A stretch of DNA of 64,000 nucleotides from Porites lobata (taxonomy: Eukaryota; Cnidaria; Anthozoa; Scleractinia; Poritidae): assembly GCA_942486035.1 (NCBI GenBank), contig CALNXK010000045.1:1218501-1282500 (forward strand). Direction: 5' to 3'. Shown piece by piece: positions 38,270 to 46,966 of the stretch; within the stretch, counting starts at the first letter, position 1, and every line of letters begins with the position of its first letter. Under the pieces are notes generated by a model. That model worked only from the letters and a program-made list of their open reading frames with translations. It did not search any database and had not been told where the DNA came from. The position numbers were made by a program, and so were the translations under genes.

Positions 38270-39853
38270 ATGAGTGAAATACTGCCCCAGGTACCCTCCC
38301 CAGGAAGTGCTCTGTACCACCGCATTCCAAAGTGTGCGCGTTGCAGAAATCATGGTGCGTTGTCATGGCTTAAGGGACATAAACACTACTGCCGCTGGAG
38401 GGACTGCACATGCTCCAAATGTCTTCTCATTGCTGAGCGCCAGCGTATTACGGCCGCTCGAGTGGCCCTCTTGAGACAACAGAGAAAGAACTCAGAAGTG
38501 ACGCAAAAAATGGAACAAAAAGATGAAGACAAAGACCAGATGAGTAAGGGTTTTGGAGATGATGTTTATCAAAGGCCTTCCATGGTGCTAAACTCCATGT
38601 CGTCGTTACAAAGAAGAAAAGACAGCGACGATGAGTACGAAGGTAGGAAAAAATTTACCTCACAAATGATATGATCGTTTTACTTGCAAAAATACCAATA
38701 ATAGAATTTATAAAAAAATACATGTTAAACTGAATTTGCCAGTGCAAGTGTAGTTATTACTAAAAAAAGTTTCAGGGTTGCACCACAGGATTTTTTTCAT
38801 GGGCTCTAAAGTTGTAACTACATTAGCTGTACGTCGAAGAAAAGGAAACATAATTTGGAATAGAAAGCGCGTTCCTAAGGAAATAACATAATTTGTTAAA
38901 TCTTAAGACATTGGGTGTAGCCTTGAGTTAAACTAGTATTCCATGGCATAGTACGTAACAGTGCTCCTTTTTGCTTGCGAGAAACCAGCCGAGATACTTA
39001 GACAGGATTTTCTTTTAAACCCACAGATGAAGGTATCGATCAACAGCTGTCTCCGACATCATCTAAGGAAAACGAGGACTTTCAAAATGAACAGTCTTCC
39101 CAGCCTGAGCCGACTATGATCGATGGTGTCCGAATAAAAACCGAGCCTGGAAAATCGCCAGACGAAGACGACGAGGAAAGAAGTACAGTTGTCACGACAA
39201 GCGAAAGCGAAACTCAACGCCAGTCTCCAAAGAGAAAACTAAACGGAGAAATGCATCAAGAGGAGATCGATGTCTTACGACTGCATACGAAGATGCCCCG
39301 AACATCTGAAAGCCCTAGTTCGGGAAGAAAGCTACATCCGGATCCACTCGGATTGCTCATCCGAGCGTTCCCGAGTCAGTGCCGAAGCGTTCTTGAATTA
39401 GTTCTTCAAGGATGCGGCGGGAATGTAGTTCAAGCTATTGAGTGCTTGCTTCAAAATCAAGAAAAGAAGCAATTTCCTCTTCCCATGCCAGTGCCGGTAA
39501 TCGCCAGTGTTTCCGGGCCACCACCAACAATTCATCCCGCCTTACATTTTCAAGGTCCATCTCTATTTCGCAAACCGGAGCCATTTTCACATGGATACCA
39601 CAGACCCCCTCTTAGTCCAAACTGTCCCTTTCCCCCACCTCCACCACTACTGAAGCCAAAACCACAGGTGACTGGTTATCCTTTCTCTATGGAAGCCGTA
39701 TTGGCTTCACCACCGAGCAACGCAAGCGCGGGTTCGAGTTCACCCAAGGGCGAGGACAAGCCAGCATCGATACACTTTTGTACAAAATGCGGACGAAAAG
39801 CCAGCTGCGAGGACAATTTTTGTGCCTTTTGTGGGCAAAAGCTGCATAAATAA
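38270..39853 (+). CDS. DMRTA-like: DMRT transcription factor (DM + DMA domains), two coding exons
   Basis: Sequence-specific DNA-binding protein of the doublesex/mab-3 family, acting in the nucleus. Coding exons 38270-38642 and 39027-39853 are joined by a GT (38643)...AG (39026) intron in phase 1, giving 399 residues. The DM domain spans about residues 18-71 and keeps all eight zinc ligands: C22, C25, H37, C41 and H28, C46, C48, C51. It is followed by a basic recognition helix (AERQRITAARVALLRQQ). A DMA domain lies at about 228-269 (HPDPLGLLIRAFPSQ...SVLELVLQGC...VVQAIECLL). DM plus DMA places it in the DMRTA/DMRT3-5/93B group. The one-to-one orthologue is not decided here. A proline-rich linker leads to a C-terminal CX2C-X10-CX2C zinc-ribbon-like motif (C376, C379, C390, C393). 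An IKTE sumoylation consensus (K162) precedes an acidic run. Members of the family act in sexual differentiation and neurogenesis. The role in this organism is not known. Confidence 0.95.
38643..39026 (+). other. DMRT intron, 384 bp, phase 1
   Basis: The donor GTAGGA follows GAAG at 38642. The acceptor (TTCTTTTAAACCCACAG) ends at 39026. Joining G with AT gives an aspartate codon and keeps the frame into the downstream frame for 274 further residues. The intron contains in-frame stop codons, including one just after 38672, so splicing is required for the DMA domain to be made. Confidence 0.9.
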
Positions 39854-39884
39854 TGTCTTAGTTTGCTTTCCTTTAGAATGTTTA

Positions 39885-40149
39885 TAGCCTGAGAAAACAG
39901 CCGACATTTTGCGTTGCCACTGCTGGTTTCCCCGCCAAATGACGTCAGAGAAACGTCACTTCCTAGATCTGGGTTGTGCTTCTGATTGGCTGAAAATTTG
40001 CATCATTCAATCAGAAGCATTAGCCAGATTTGGGTAGTGACGCGTTATCAGTATGGAATTTCTGCGCTCGCTTCTCAGATGTCATTTCGCTGGGAAACCA
40101 GTGGTGGTGTCGCGAAATGTCGGCTGTTTTCTCGGGCTAGAGTGTTTAT
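39885..40149. mobile_element. 243-bp Mutator-like foldback MITE with 11-bp target-site duplication
   Basis: The element is 39896-40138. Its left end begins AGCCTGAGAAAACAGCCGAC and its right end is the near-complement (GTCGGCTGTTTTCTCGGGCT). The inverted arms are ~48 bp, and a further inner perfect stem CTTCTGATTG...CAATCAGAAG makes most of it self-complementary. The flanks are AGAATGTTTAT (39885-39895) and AGAGTGTTTAT (40139-40149), an 11-bp duplication with one mismatch. Long termini and a 9-11-bp duplication fit Mutator-like elements. It begins 42 bp after the DMRT stop codon, so it probably lies in the 3' untranslated region. Confidence 0.8.
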
Positions 40150-40254
40150 AGAAGTAAGATGTTACTCAAGCTATTACTCAAGACTCAAAGCCTTACCCTT
40201 TCACCCCCAGAACTGACCAAAGTCTTTCTGCAAAACAATTAGCACGGTATTGAT

Positions 40255-40440
40255 GTACTGTCAAAGAGGTGTCATTTGAATGGACACACCATCCACAGAC
40301 TCAAAAGTTAGAACCACCTTGTACAGCACTATAAACAGTACCACAGGAAAGTACTGCTCAGAAGCTTTCATTTGAAAGGTCACACTGCAGGATATCATCC
40401 TCAGACGCAAAATTTAGATGTACATCATAAGACTCCATCA
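40255..40440 (-). repeat. ~106-bp repeat, reverse orientation, 1.7 copies, downstream of DMRT
   Basis: CATTTGAATGGACACACC, CCACAGACTCAAAAGTTAGA, ACCACCTTGTACAGCACTAT, AACAGTACCACAGGAAAGTA and CTTTCATTTGAAAGGTCACA are consecutive landmarks of this family in the same orientation as the cluster upstream of the DMRT exon. The gene is thus bracketed by copies in the same orientation. Confidence 0.75.
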
Positions 40441-42210
40441 TCGACGCTGGGGCTGAAAGGCGTAACAACTGAGAGTGGTCAGGATCCTTTTTTAGGTGAA
40501 TTACATTAAGATATGAAGAAGTTATTTCTATTTAGATATTGATATTTGAGCCCGAAATGTTAAAGAACTTGCTAGCGTGCTTAACTATTTAACGAAGAGG
40601 AAATTTTTCAAGCATTAAATGAACATCCTCTGATAAGAAAAAAATACATATATATACATATGTATATATACAACATACAACATACTAATTGTTAGTATCT
40701 TTTACTTTTTTCTTTTTTTTCTCCACTATCGTCCAAGACGATGTAAAATTTCTTTATTCACAGTGACTTGGTAGAAGCTTGATCGTGCCATATACACCGA
40801 CTCTCTCAACATCGAGATACGGAATCATGGTACACAGCGTTTAATTACTATGCTCTTTAATACTATACGTGTGTTGAAAGATATACCTCTCGCTAAAATT
40901 CGAGCGACTATCGACGCGGGTTACTGACATTGAAGGGCTTAACAAGTTTACCCAACTTATTTTCTGAAAGCTCAAGGAGCTGATATTTTGGTCAATATTT
41001 ATTAGAATTATTGTGATAATTATACTTTTTGACCTGACTCGTAGTTTCTATAATTTTTCCTTATTGTAAAAAAAACATGGACATCTCTCTTTTCATTGTT
41101 ACTGGAAGTAATATAAGGATATACAAGTCATTGGCGTGTAGTCAGCTTGCTGTGGTAGAATAATGGCTGGCTATATTTGTTTGACAATTTTTATACACTT
41201 CATTATATACCTGAAATTATGTTTTTGTTCCAGTTTGCAAGAGCGGATCTGGGATTTTGATTGGGATTTTGGTGGGACACCTCAGGGAATATCAACGCAT
41301 TTGTATATGGGTTAATAAAAATCATATTCCAAATTTATCTTCCATTAGTTTATTACCAATTCAGTTTATACTTAGTGAATTCTTTTAAGCCTTTTGGCTC
41401 ATAAAACCATGTGACCCAGCTGTAGATGTTAAGTGATTTCATAGTTAAGTGACCCGTTCGCTTCAAAATATATTAGTTGAAACTACAAAGAAAGTCTCTT
41501 TTCCTGTGGATGTCATTCATTTCAATTAGTGTTTACTAAATCATTGGACAGCAATTTTGGCGTCTTTTTCTCTTGGCTCCCGTTATGGACATTCCGCATT
41601 GTTTTGGGATGGGCGATGGCCGCATCTCGCGACAAATTTCTTTTTAGTAAATTGCAGCAAATCATTAAAATGCACTTGGAACCTCCCCCTGAAATATTTG
41701 TAAACAAAGCCAGCTAAAACACTAACCTATAGCTCTTACTAAGTGAGGTTGTGATTTCAAATAAAAATACTTTTTCATTTTCACCCCGATGATTTAGTTT
41801 AATGGCAGTTTATCGCAGGGTTTACATATCCTTAATGATGTGGTACGCATGCGTCTAACTGTCTTTTCCAATAGTCTGAACACAGAAGTTAAATAAAAAA
41901 TATTTGTCAGTGCCATAAAATGTTAGAGAGAAAGCGATGTTATAATACGTACGTGCGTGTGTGAAAATACGAAAATGTATATTCTAATAGCCCCTCTGAA
42001 GATTAGGTTTTATACATAAGTTCACTTTTTTCAAGAAGAGAACATAAAGACAATAAACAATGTTTTATGCAATACTTGAAACAAAGATTTACTTATTGAG
42101 TCTTGGTTGGAGTAGGGGGATGACTGAAACAGGAGTATAGGGATCGCATGAACTAATAGCGGAGCTCTCGCGCGAGAAGCGGGTAAGAAGTGGGTAAGAA
42201 AATGCGGTAA
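40441..42210. other. intergenic, no gene recognised
   Basis: Contains an AT-rich palindrome (TATATACATATGTATATA) at about 40652-40669. An ATTAAA at about 40614 and an AATAAA near 41313 are possible but unproven polyadenylation signals for the DMRT transcript. No coding exon recognised. Confidence 0.4.
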
Positions 42211-42395
42211 TAGACCTATTCGGCTAACTCAATGTTGTACCCAATTCAAATCTCCCGAGGATAAGATTCTTTGTGTATTGCATTTGCATTATAATGTGGC
42301 ATTCACATTTAAATGATATGGAAATTCCTGAAACAAAACGTTTATTCCCAAAGGGTTTGAATTGGGTACAACATTGAGTTAGCCGAATAGGTCTA
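42211..42395. mobile_element. 185-bp MITE with perfect 40-bp terminal inverted repeats
   Basis: Positions 42211-42250 and 42356-42395 are exact reverse complements over 40 bases. The outer end is TAGACCTATTCGGCTAAC. The TA at each end could be a Tc1/mariner-type TA target site. The interior (~105 bp) is AT-rich and non-coding. The absence of any mismatch between the arms suggests recent insertion or arm homogenisation. It shares its TAGACC start with the older element at 16043-16183. Confidence 0.85.
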
Positions 42396-43006
42396 TCTAC
42401 CCATCTGAGAAAAATTGGTAATCACGTGACCGTGCACCGACCGGGCTACCGTCCGTCCGCACCACAGGCATACCAATGTAAAATAACTCAATCAACAGGT
42501 ATGGCAACCGAAATGTAACTCGAGGTTATTTTGGCGGGAAACCGCATAGCCACCCGCGTGAGGCAGCTAAAGAGTCAATAAAGACGAAAACGGAAAGCGG
42601 AAATTGTTTCTGTATCCGTGTTGTTTAAACTATTAAGCTTAAATTGATTGTCATGTCCACAAATTTGGAATATAGTGCAAGAGAAAGACAGGAAAAAAGA
42701 GAGAGTAGGCGGCAGGCCAGCGAAACTCAACGAGAAAAAGGGCGACAGAGATCTAGAGCGAGACCTAAAAAACAAAGGAGACGAGAAAAAACGAGAACAC
42801 GTACGACATTTCCTCCATAAAAAGGTTTCTGGAAGTTTCGCGTTATTGTAGTGCAAAACAACGGCAAAGAAATAAACAAAAAAAGCGTGCTGTACGTGCA
42901 AAGTTGCTTTTTTACTAATTAGAAACAAAAGTGTGCTGCACGTGCAAAGTTGTTTTTTTGCTAATTAGACCTGTTGTTGTTTTTCACCTTTGTGCCTCAG
43001 TTTGGA
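42396..43006. other. intergenic, no accepted gene; short direct repeat at 42887-42968
   Basis: GTGCTGTACGTGCAAAGTTG and GTGCTGCACGTGCAAAGTTG start 46 bp apart (42887 and 42933), each followed by a T-run and CTAATTAGA, which makes a short tandem pair. The frame at 42648-42851 is lysine/arginine/glutamate-rich because of a purine-rich tract and its opposite frame is equally open. Neither is convincing. Confidence 0.4.
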
Positions 43007-43035
43007 CAAGAGCCATAATGGGATTATGGCTCTTG
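43007..43035. other. perfect 13-bp stem, 3-nt loop hairpin
   Basis: CAAGAGCCATAAT, then GGG, then ATTATGGCTCTTG form an exact inverted repeat. It is not followed by a T-run and lies far from a recognised gene end. It may be a piece of an interspersed foldback element. Confidence 0.6.
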
Positions 43036-44500
43036 GTTTGAACTAAAAATAAAGGTGGGCAGGGCGGACAAGAAGGAACCAGTCGGTTTTATTTGCACGT
43101 TGAGTGCACCTCTGCATTCAAAGGTTTTTGTTTGAGTCATGCACGTTTGAGATGTGCCATAAACTTGATTATTCGTTTATAATATCCTCGCTCATCTAAG
43201 CCTGTCTTTCTATCTAGCACATTAGCAAACGTAACCTTATTTCTAAGTTGATTTTGACCAAAAGCAGTGACGGAAGAAATAATGGTTTAAACCCTTTGAA
43301 AAAATCCAACAAGGAAGACTTTGCAAAATCGCCTGTTTTTATTCTCTAGGAAGCCATTTCATCCATCAAGAACATCACCAATCATTCCCTCGAAGTCTAT
43401 TTTAATAAAAAGAAAATGTAGCTAAAGATGTAAAATAAAGAGCTTATAACCCCTATAACCCTGATAATGACCCTGATAAACTCATGGGGAAAATGGCATC
43501 TACGTAAAATCTATATCTTTAAAGTTAAAAACTTTCTTTCTATCGAGAATATCCGACAGCAAACATTATTTCTAGGTATATTTTCCAGACCAAAATTATC
43601 GGTGTTAACCCCCCCCCCCCAAATCCATTGGATATCGCAGGATAACCTGTCTAGAAAAATTTCATTTATTATCGATTTATTTGAGTCAGTATGAGAAGAA
43701 AATTGTTCTCTTGTTAGTTGTGAAAAGAGCGTACATTGTTTGCTTTACAATTTTCAAAAGAGATATATTTTGCAGCAGCCTATTACCTTCTGATTTTTGT
43801 TACAGAGGAAAAAAATTGAGAGTTCTGAACATTATTGACATTTTCAGACACCACCCGTCCACCCCTCTAATCACTCTTTTAACAATGAGTGGAACCTGGG
43901 ACCAAGAAGAAACAAAGATGGCGGCTGAAACGCGTGCTTGTTTAAACTCTGAACTTTACAGTGATTCCACCGTTTGTTTTCAACTTCAACACCGCGGCTT
44001 AAACGGCTAACTATTTTTTGACGTATTTTTCGTCGTTTGGCTTATTTTCATGTATGGAAATGTGCTACTTCACAATGCAGCACAAGGTCTGTTAGCCCGG
44101 ACGGTATATTGAAGGTAGGCTTTCCTGTTTCCCGATTTCGAAGAAACATTATAGAGACAATCATTCCTTTAATTAATGTAAGAACTGAAATTTCTAAAAG
44201 GTTGCGCGGATTTCTTTAATCATAAATTCCGTGATGCAAACTCCATCTTTTCAAGCTTTGGCGGCGGATGTTGTTGTTTTGTAAACAAGCTGACATGCAA
44301 AATGGCTTTTCTCGGTTTGCGACCGCGTGACAAGGCGGCTGTGTTGGCTTTTCGTAGAATTATCATGGCAAAAAAATAGTTCAGTTCCCAGTGGGGGAAA
44401 ATGCCTTTGTTCTTCGGGTGCACAATGTGTGAGCCATGCGAGGCAGACGTGTGAGGAATCAGATAACGCGCAAGGCACAAACAATTCATTGGTATTTACT
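43036..44500. other. intergenic; possible promoter-like patch near 43,884-44,350
   Basis: A homopolymer of 12 cytosines lies at 43609-43620. Around 43914 an AAAGATGGCGGC motif resembles the YY1-type initiator element that often overlies animal start codons, and CpG density rises slightly to about 44350. A plus-strand frame 43681-44010 covers it but has no recognised domain and no clear donor site. Not called as a gene. Confidence 0.3.
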
Positions 44501-44504
44501 CTCT

Positions 44505-44800
44505 CACTTAAGGCTAGTTTTTGCTAGCAGCAGAGTCGAAGTTGGAGTTGTAAGTGGAGTGGTAAGAGCGCTTATTACCTAGTTAAAATTAAAAAATCGG
44601 AGTTGTAAGTGGAATCGTAAGCGCGACAGAATCAGAGTCAGAAGAATCACAATGTTTCCATTTCCTCTGACTCCGCGTATGACTCCGTCGCTTATGTTCT
44701 GCGTATGATCTAGTGAAAACCAGATTGTCGGAGTCGGAAGCAGAAGCAGAAGGATAAACCAGTCACCAGGCACATTCTCACGCTTTGTGATTGGTTTAGT
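44505..44800. mobile_element. MITE-like element rich in GGAGTCGG/GGAGTTG motifs
   Basis: Repeated GGAGT(C/T)G-type motifs (AGTCGAAGTTGGAGTTGTAA; TCGGAGTTGTAAGTGGA; GTCGGAGTCGGAAGCAG) alternate with GCGCTTATTACCTAGTTAAA and CGCTTATGTTCTG. An internal stem pairs about 44623-44646 with 44662-44691 (CAGAGTCAGAAGAA against TTCCTCTGACTCCG). I recall near-identical sequences as an abundant non-autonomous element in cnidarian genomes. The ends are not clear. Confidence 0.55.
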
Positions 44801-45021
44801 TTTTTCTTTACGTATGGCATTTTTTAAAACATCCCTGGACTTGCCGCTTACTTTGACAACTCAGCCGTCTACATTGTACTTCAAAACTTTCAAACAACCC
44901 TGAAGTTGGAGCGATTTTCCCCGGCAGCCTGCTACTTTTGACAACCCTGTATATAACCACACTCAATTGTCACACTCAGCCTCTCTGCTGAAACAATCAA
45001 TTGCCCCGTCCCCCTGAGCAA

Positions 45022-46838
45022 GTGTATTTCCAAGGGGTTAACCCATGGTTTCGGTCAAAAATCCTCAATCTTTTCTAGTTTGTTTTTCAGCAAAATAGGG
45101 CTAGAAATAATGTTAAGCTATGGTCTAGAAAGGAAAGAAGCTTTTGAGGACGATAAAAATGTCAATTTTTTAAACTGCAAAAAATGGGTATTTGTTAAAG
45201 GGGTTAACCCATGGTTTTGTTCAAACAATCCACAATTTTTTCTAGTTTGTTTTTCAGCAAAATAGGCCTACAAATAATGTTAAGCTATGGTCAAGAAAGG
45301 AAAGAAACTTTTGAGGACGATGGAAATGTCAATTTTTAAAACTCAAAAAAATGGATATTTGCCAAAGGGGTTAACCCATGGTTTCGGTCAAAAAATCCAC
45401 AATTTTTTCTAGTTCATTTTTCAGCGAAATAAGTGTAGAAGTAGTGTTAAGCTATGGTCTAGAAAGGAAGGAAGCTTGTAAGGATGATAAAAATGTCAAT
45501 TTTTTAAAATGCAAAAAATGGATATTTGCCAAAGGGGTTAACCCATGGTTTTGGTAAAAAAATCCACAATTTGTTGTAGTTAATAGGCCTAGAAATAATG
45601 TTAAGCTATGGTCTAGAAAGGAAAGTTAAGCTTTTGAGGACAATGAAAATGTCAATTTTTTAAAATGCAAAACCATGGTTTTGGTAAAAAAAATCCACAA
45701 TTTTTTCTAGTTTGTTTTTCAGCAAAGTAGGCCTAGAAATAATGTTAAGCTATGGTCTAGAAAGGAAAGAAGCTTTTGAGGACCATGAAAATGTCCAATT
45801 TTTAAAATACAAAAAATGGGTATTTGCCAAAGTGGTTAATCCATGGTGTTGGTAAAAAAATCCACAATTTTTTCTAGTTTGTTTTTCAGCAAAACAGGCC
45901 TAGAAAAAATGTTTTAAGCTATGGTCTAAAAAGGAAAAAAGCTTTTGAGGAGGATAAAAATGTCAATTTTTGAAACTGCAAAAAATGGATATTTGCCAAA
46001 GGGGTTAACCCATGGTTTCGGTCAAAAAATCCACAATTTTTTCTAGTTCGTTTTTCAACGAATTAAGTGTAGAAGATGTGTTAAGCTATGGTCTAGAGAG
46101 GAAAGAAGCTTTTGAGGATGATGAAAATGTCAATTTTTTAAACTCAAAGAAATGGGTATTTGCCAAAGGGGTTACTCCATGGTTTTGGTCAAAAAATTCA
46201 CAATTTTTTCTAGTTTGTTTCTCAGCAAAATAGGCCTAGAAATAATGTTAAACTATGGTCTGGAAAGGAAAGAAGCTTTTGAAGACAATGAAAATGTCAA
46301 TTTTTAAACTCCAAAAAATGGGTATTTGCCAAAGGGGTTAACTCGTGCTTTTGGTAAAAAAATCCACAATTCTTTCTAGTTTCGTTTTCAGCAAAATAGG
46401 CCTAGAAATATTGTTCTATGGTCTAGAAAGGAAAGAAGCTTTTTAATAGGGACGATGAAAATGTCAGTTTTTTTCAACTCCATAAAATGGGTATTTGCCA
46501 AAGGGGTTAACTCCTGCTTTCGGTGAAAAAACCCATAATTCTTTCCTAGTTTGTTTTTCAGCAAAATAGGCCTAGAAATAATTTTAAGTTATGGTCTAGA
46601 AAGGAAAAAAGCTTTTGAGGACAATAAAAATGTCAATTTTTTAAACTGCAAAAAATGGGTATTTGCCGAAGGGGTTCATCCATGGTTTTGTTCAAACAAT
46701 CCACAATTTTTTCTAGTTTGTTTTTCAGCAAAATAGGCCTAGAAATAATGTTAAGCTACATGTATGGTCTAGAAAGGAAAGAAGCTTTTGACGATGATAA
46801 AAATGTCAATTTTTTAAAGTCCAAAAAATGGGTATTTT
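45022..46838 (+). repeat. satellite array 1: about 11 monomers of ~167 bp
   Basis: The CAAAATAGGCCTAGAAATAA-type anchor occurs at 45091, 45258, 45425, ~45578, 45723, 45890, 46059, 46226, 46392, 46562 and 46729, so the usual period is 167 bp with one truncated monomer around 45541-45700. Each unit runs CAAAGGGGTTAACCCATGG, GGTCAAAAAATCCACAATTT, TTTCTAGTTTGTTTTTCAG, the anchor, GTTAAGCTATGGTCTAGAAA, GGAAAGAAGCTTTTGAGGA, then AAAATGTCAATTTTTTAAA. Short frames of ~61 codons inside each unit end in a TAG within the anchor, and the 167-bp period breaks the frame, so coding is not supported. It is homologous to array 2 in inverted orientation. Confidence 0.95.
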
Positions 46839-46966
46839 AAAGTGGAAACTTATGCTAACTTCTTTAGTTTCTTGTTATCTCTACACTCAGGTGATGGTAG
46901 CACACTTTGGGAGTGGGAAGTAAACTTTATTGATCATGATTCTTAGATGTATTTTTCTGCTTTCAG

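Noticed and set aside
38274..38474. 66-codon frame overlapping the DM exon
   Set aside because: A shifted-frame shadow of the DM-domain exon with no independent support.
42575..42928. 117-codon minus-strand and 67-codon plus-strand frames
   Set aside because: Both arise from one purine-rich tract. Serine/phenylalanine-rich and lysine/arginine-rich translations mirror each other and neither resembles a known protein.
45080..46840. Family of ~61-codon genes in array 1
   Set aside because: These repeated frames are copies of one satellite monomer. The 167-bp period breaks the frame and each ends in the same TAG in the monomer anchor.
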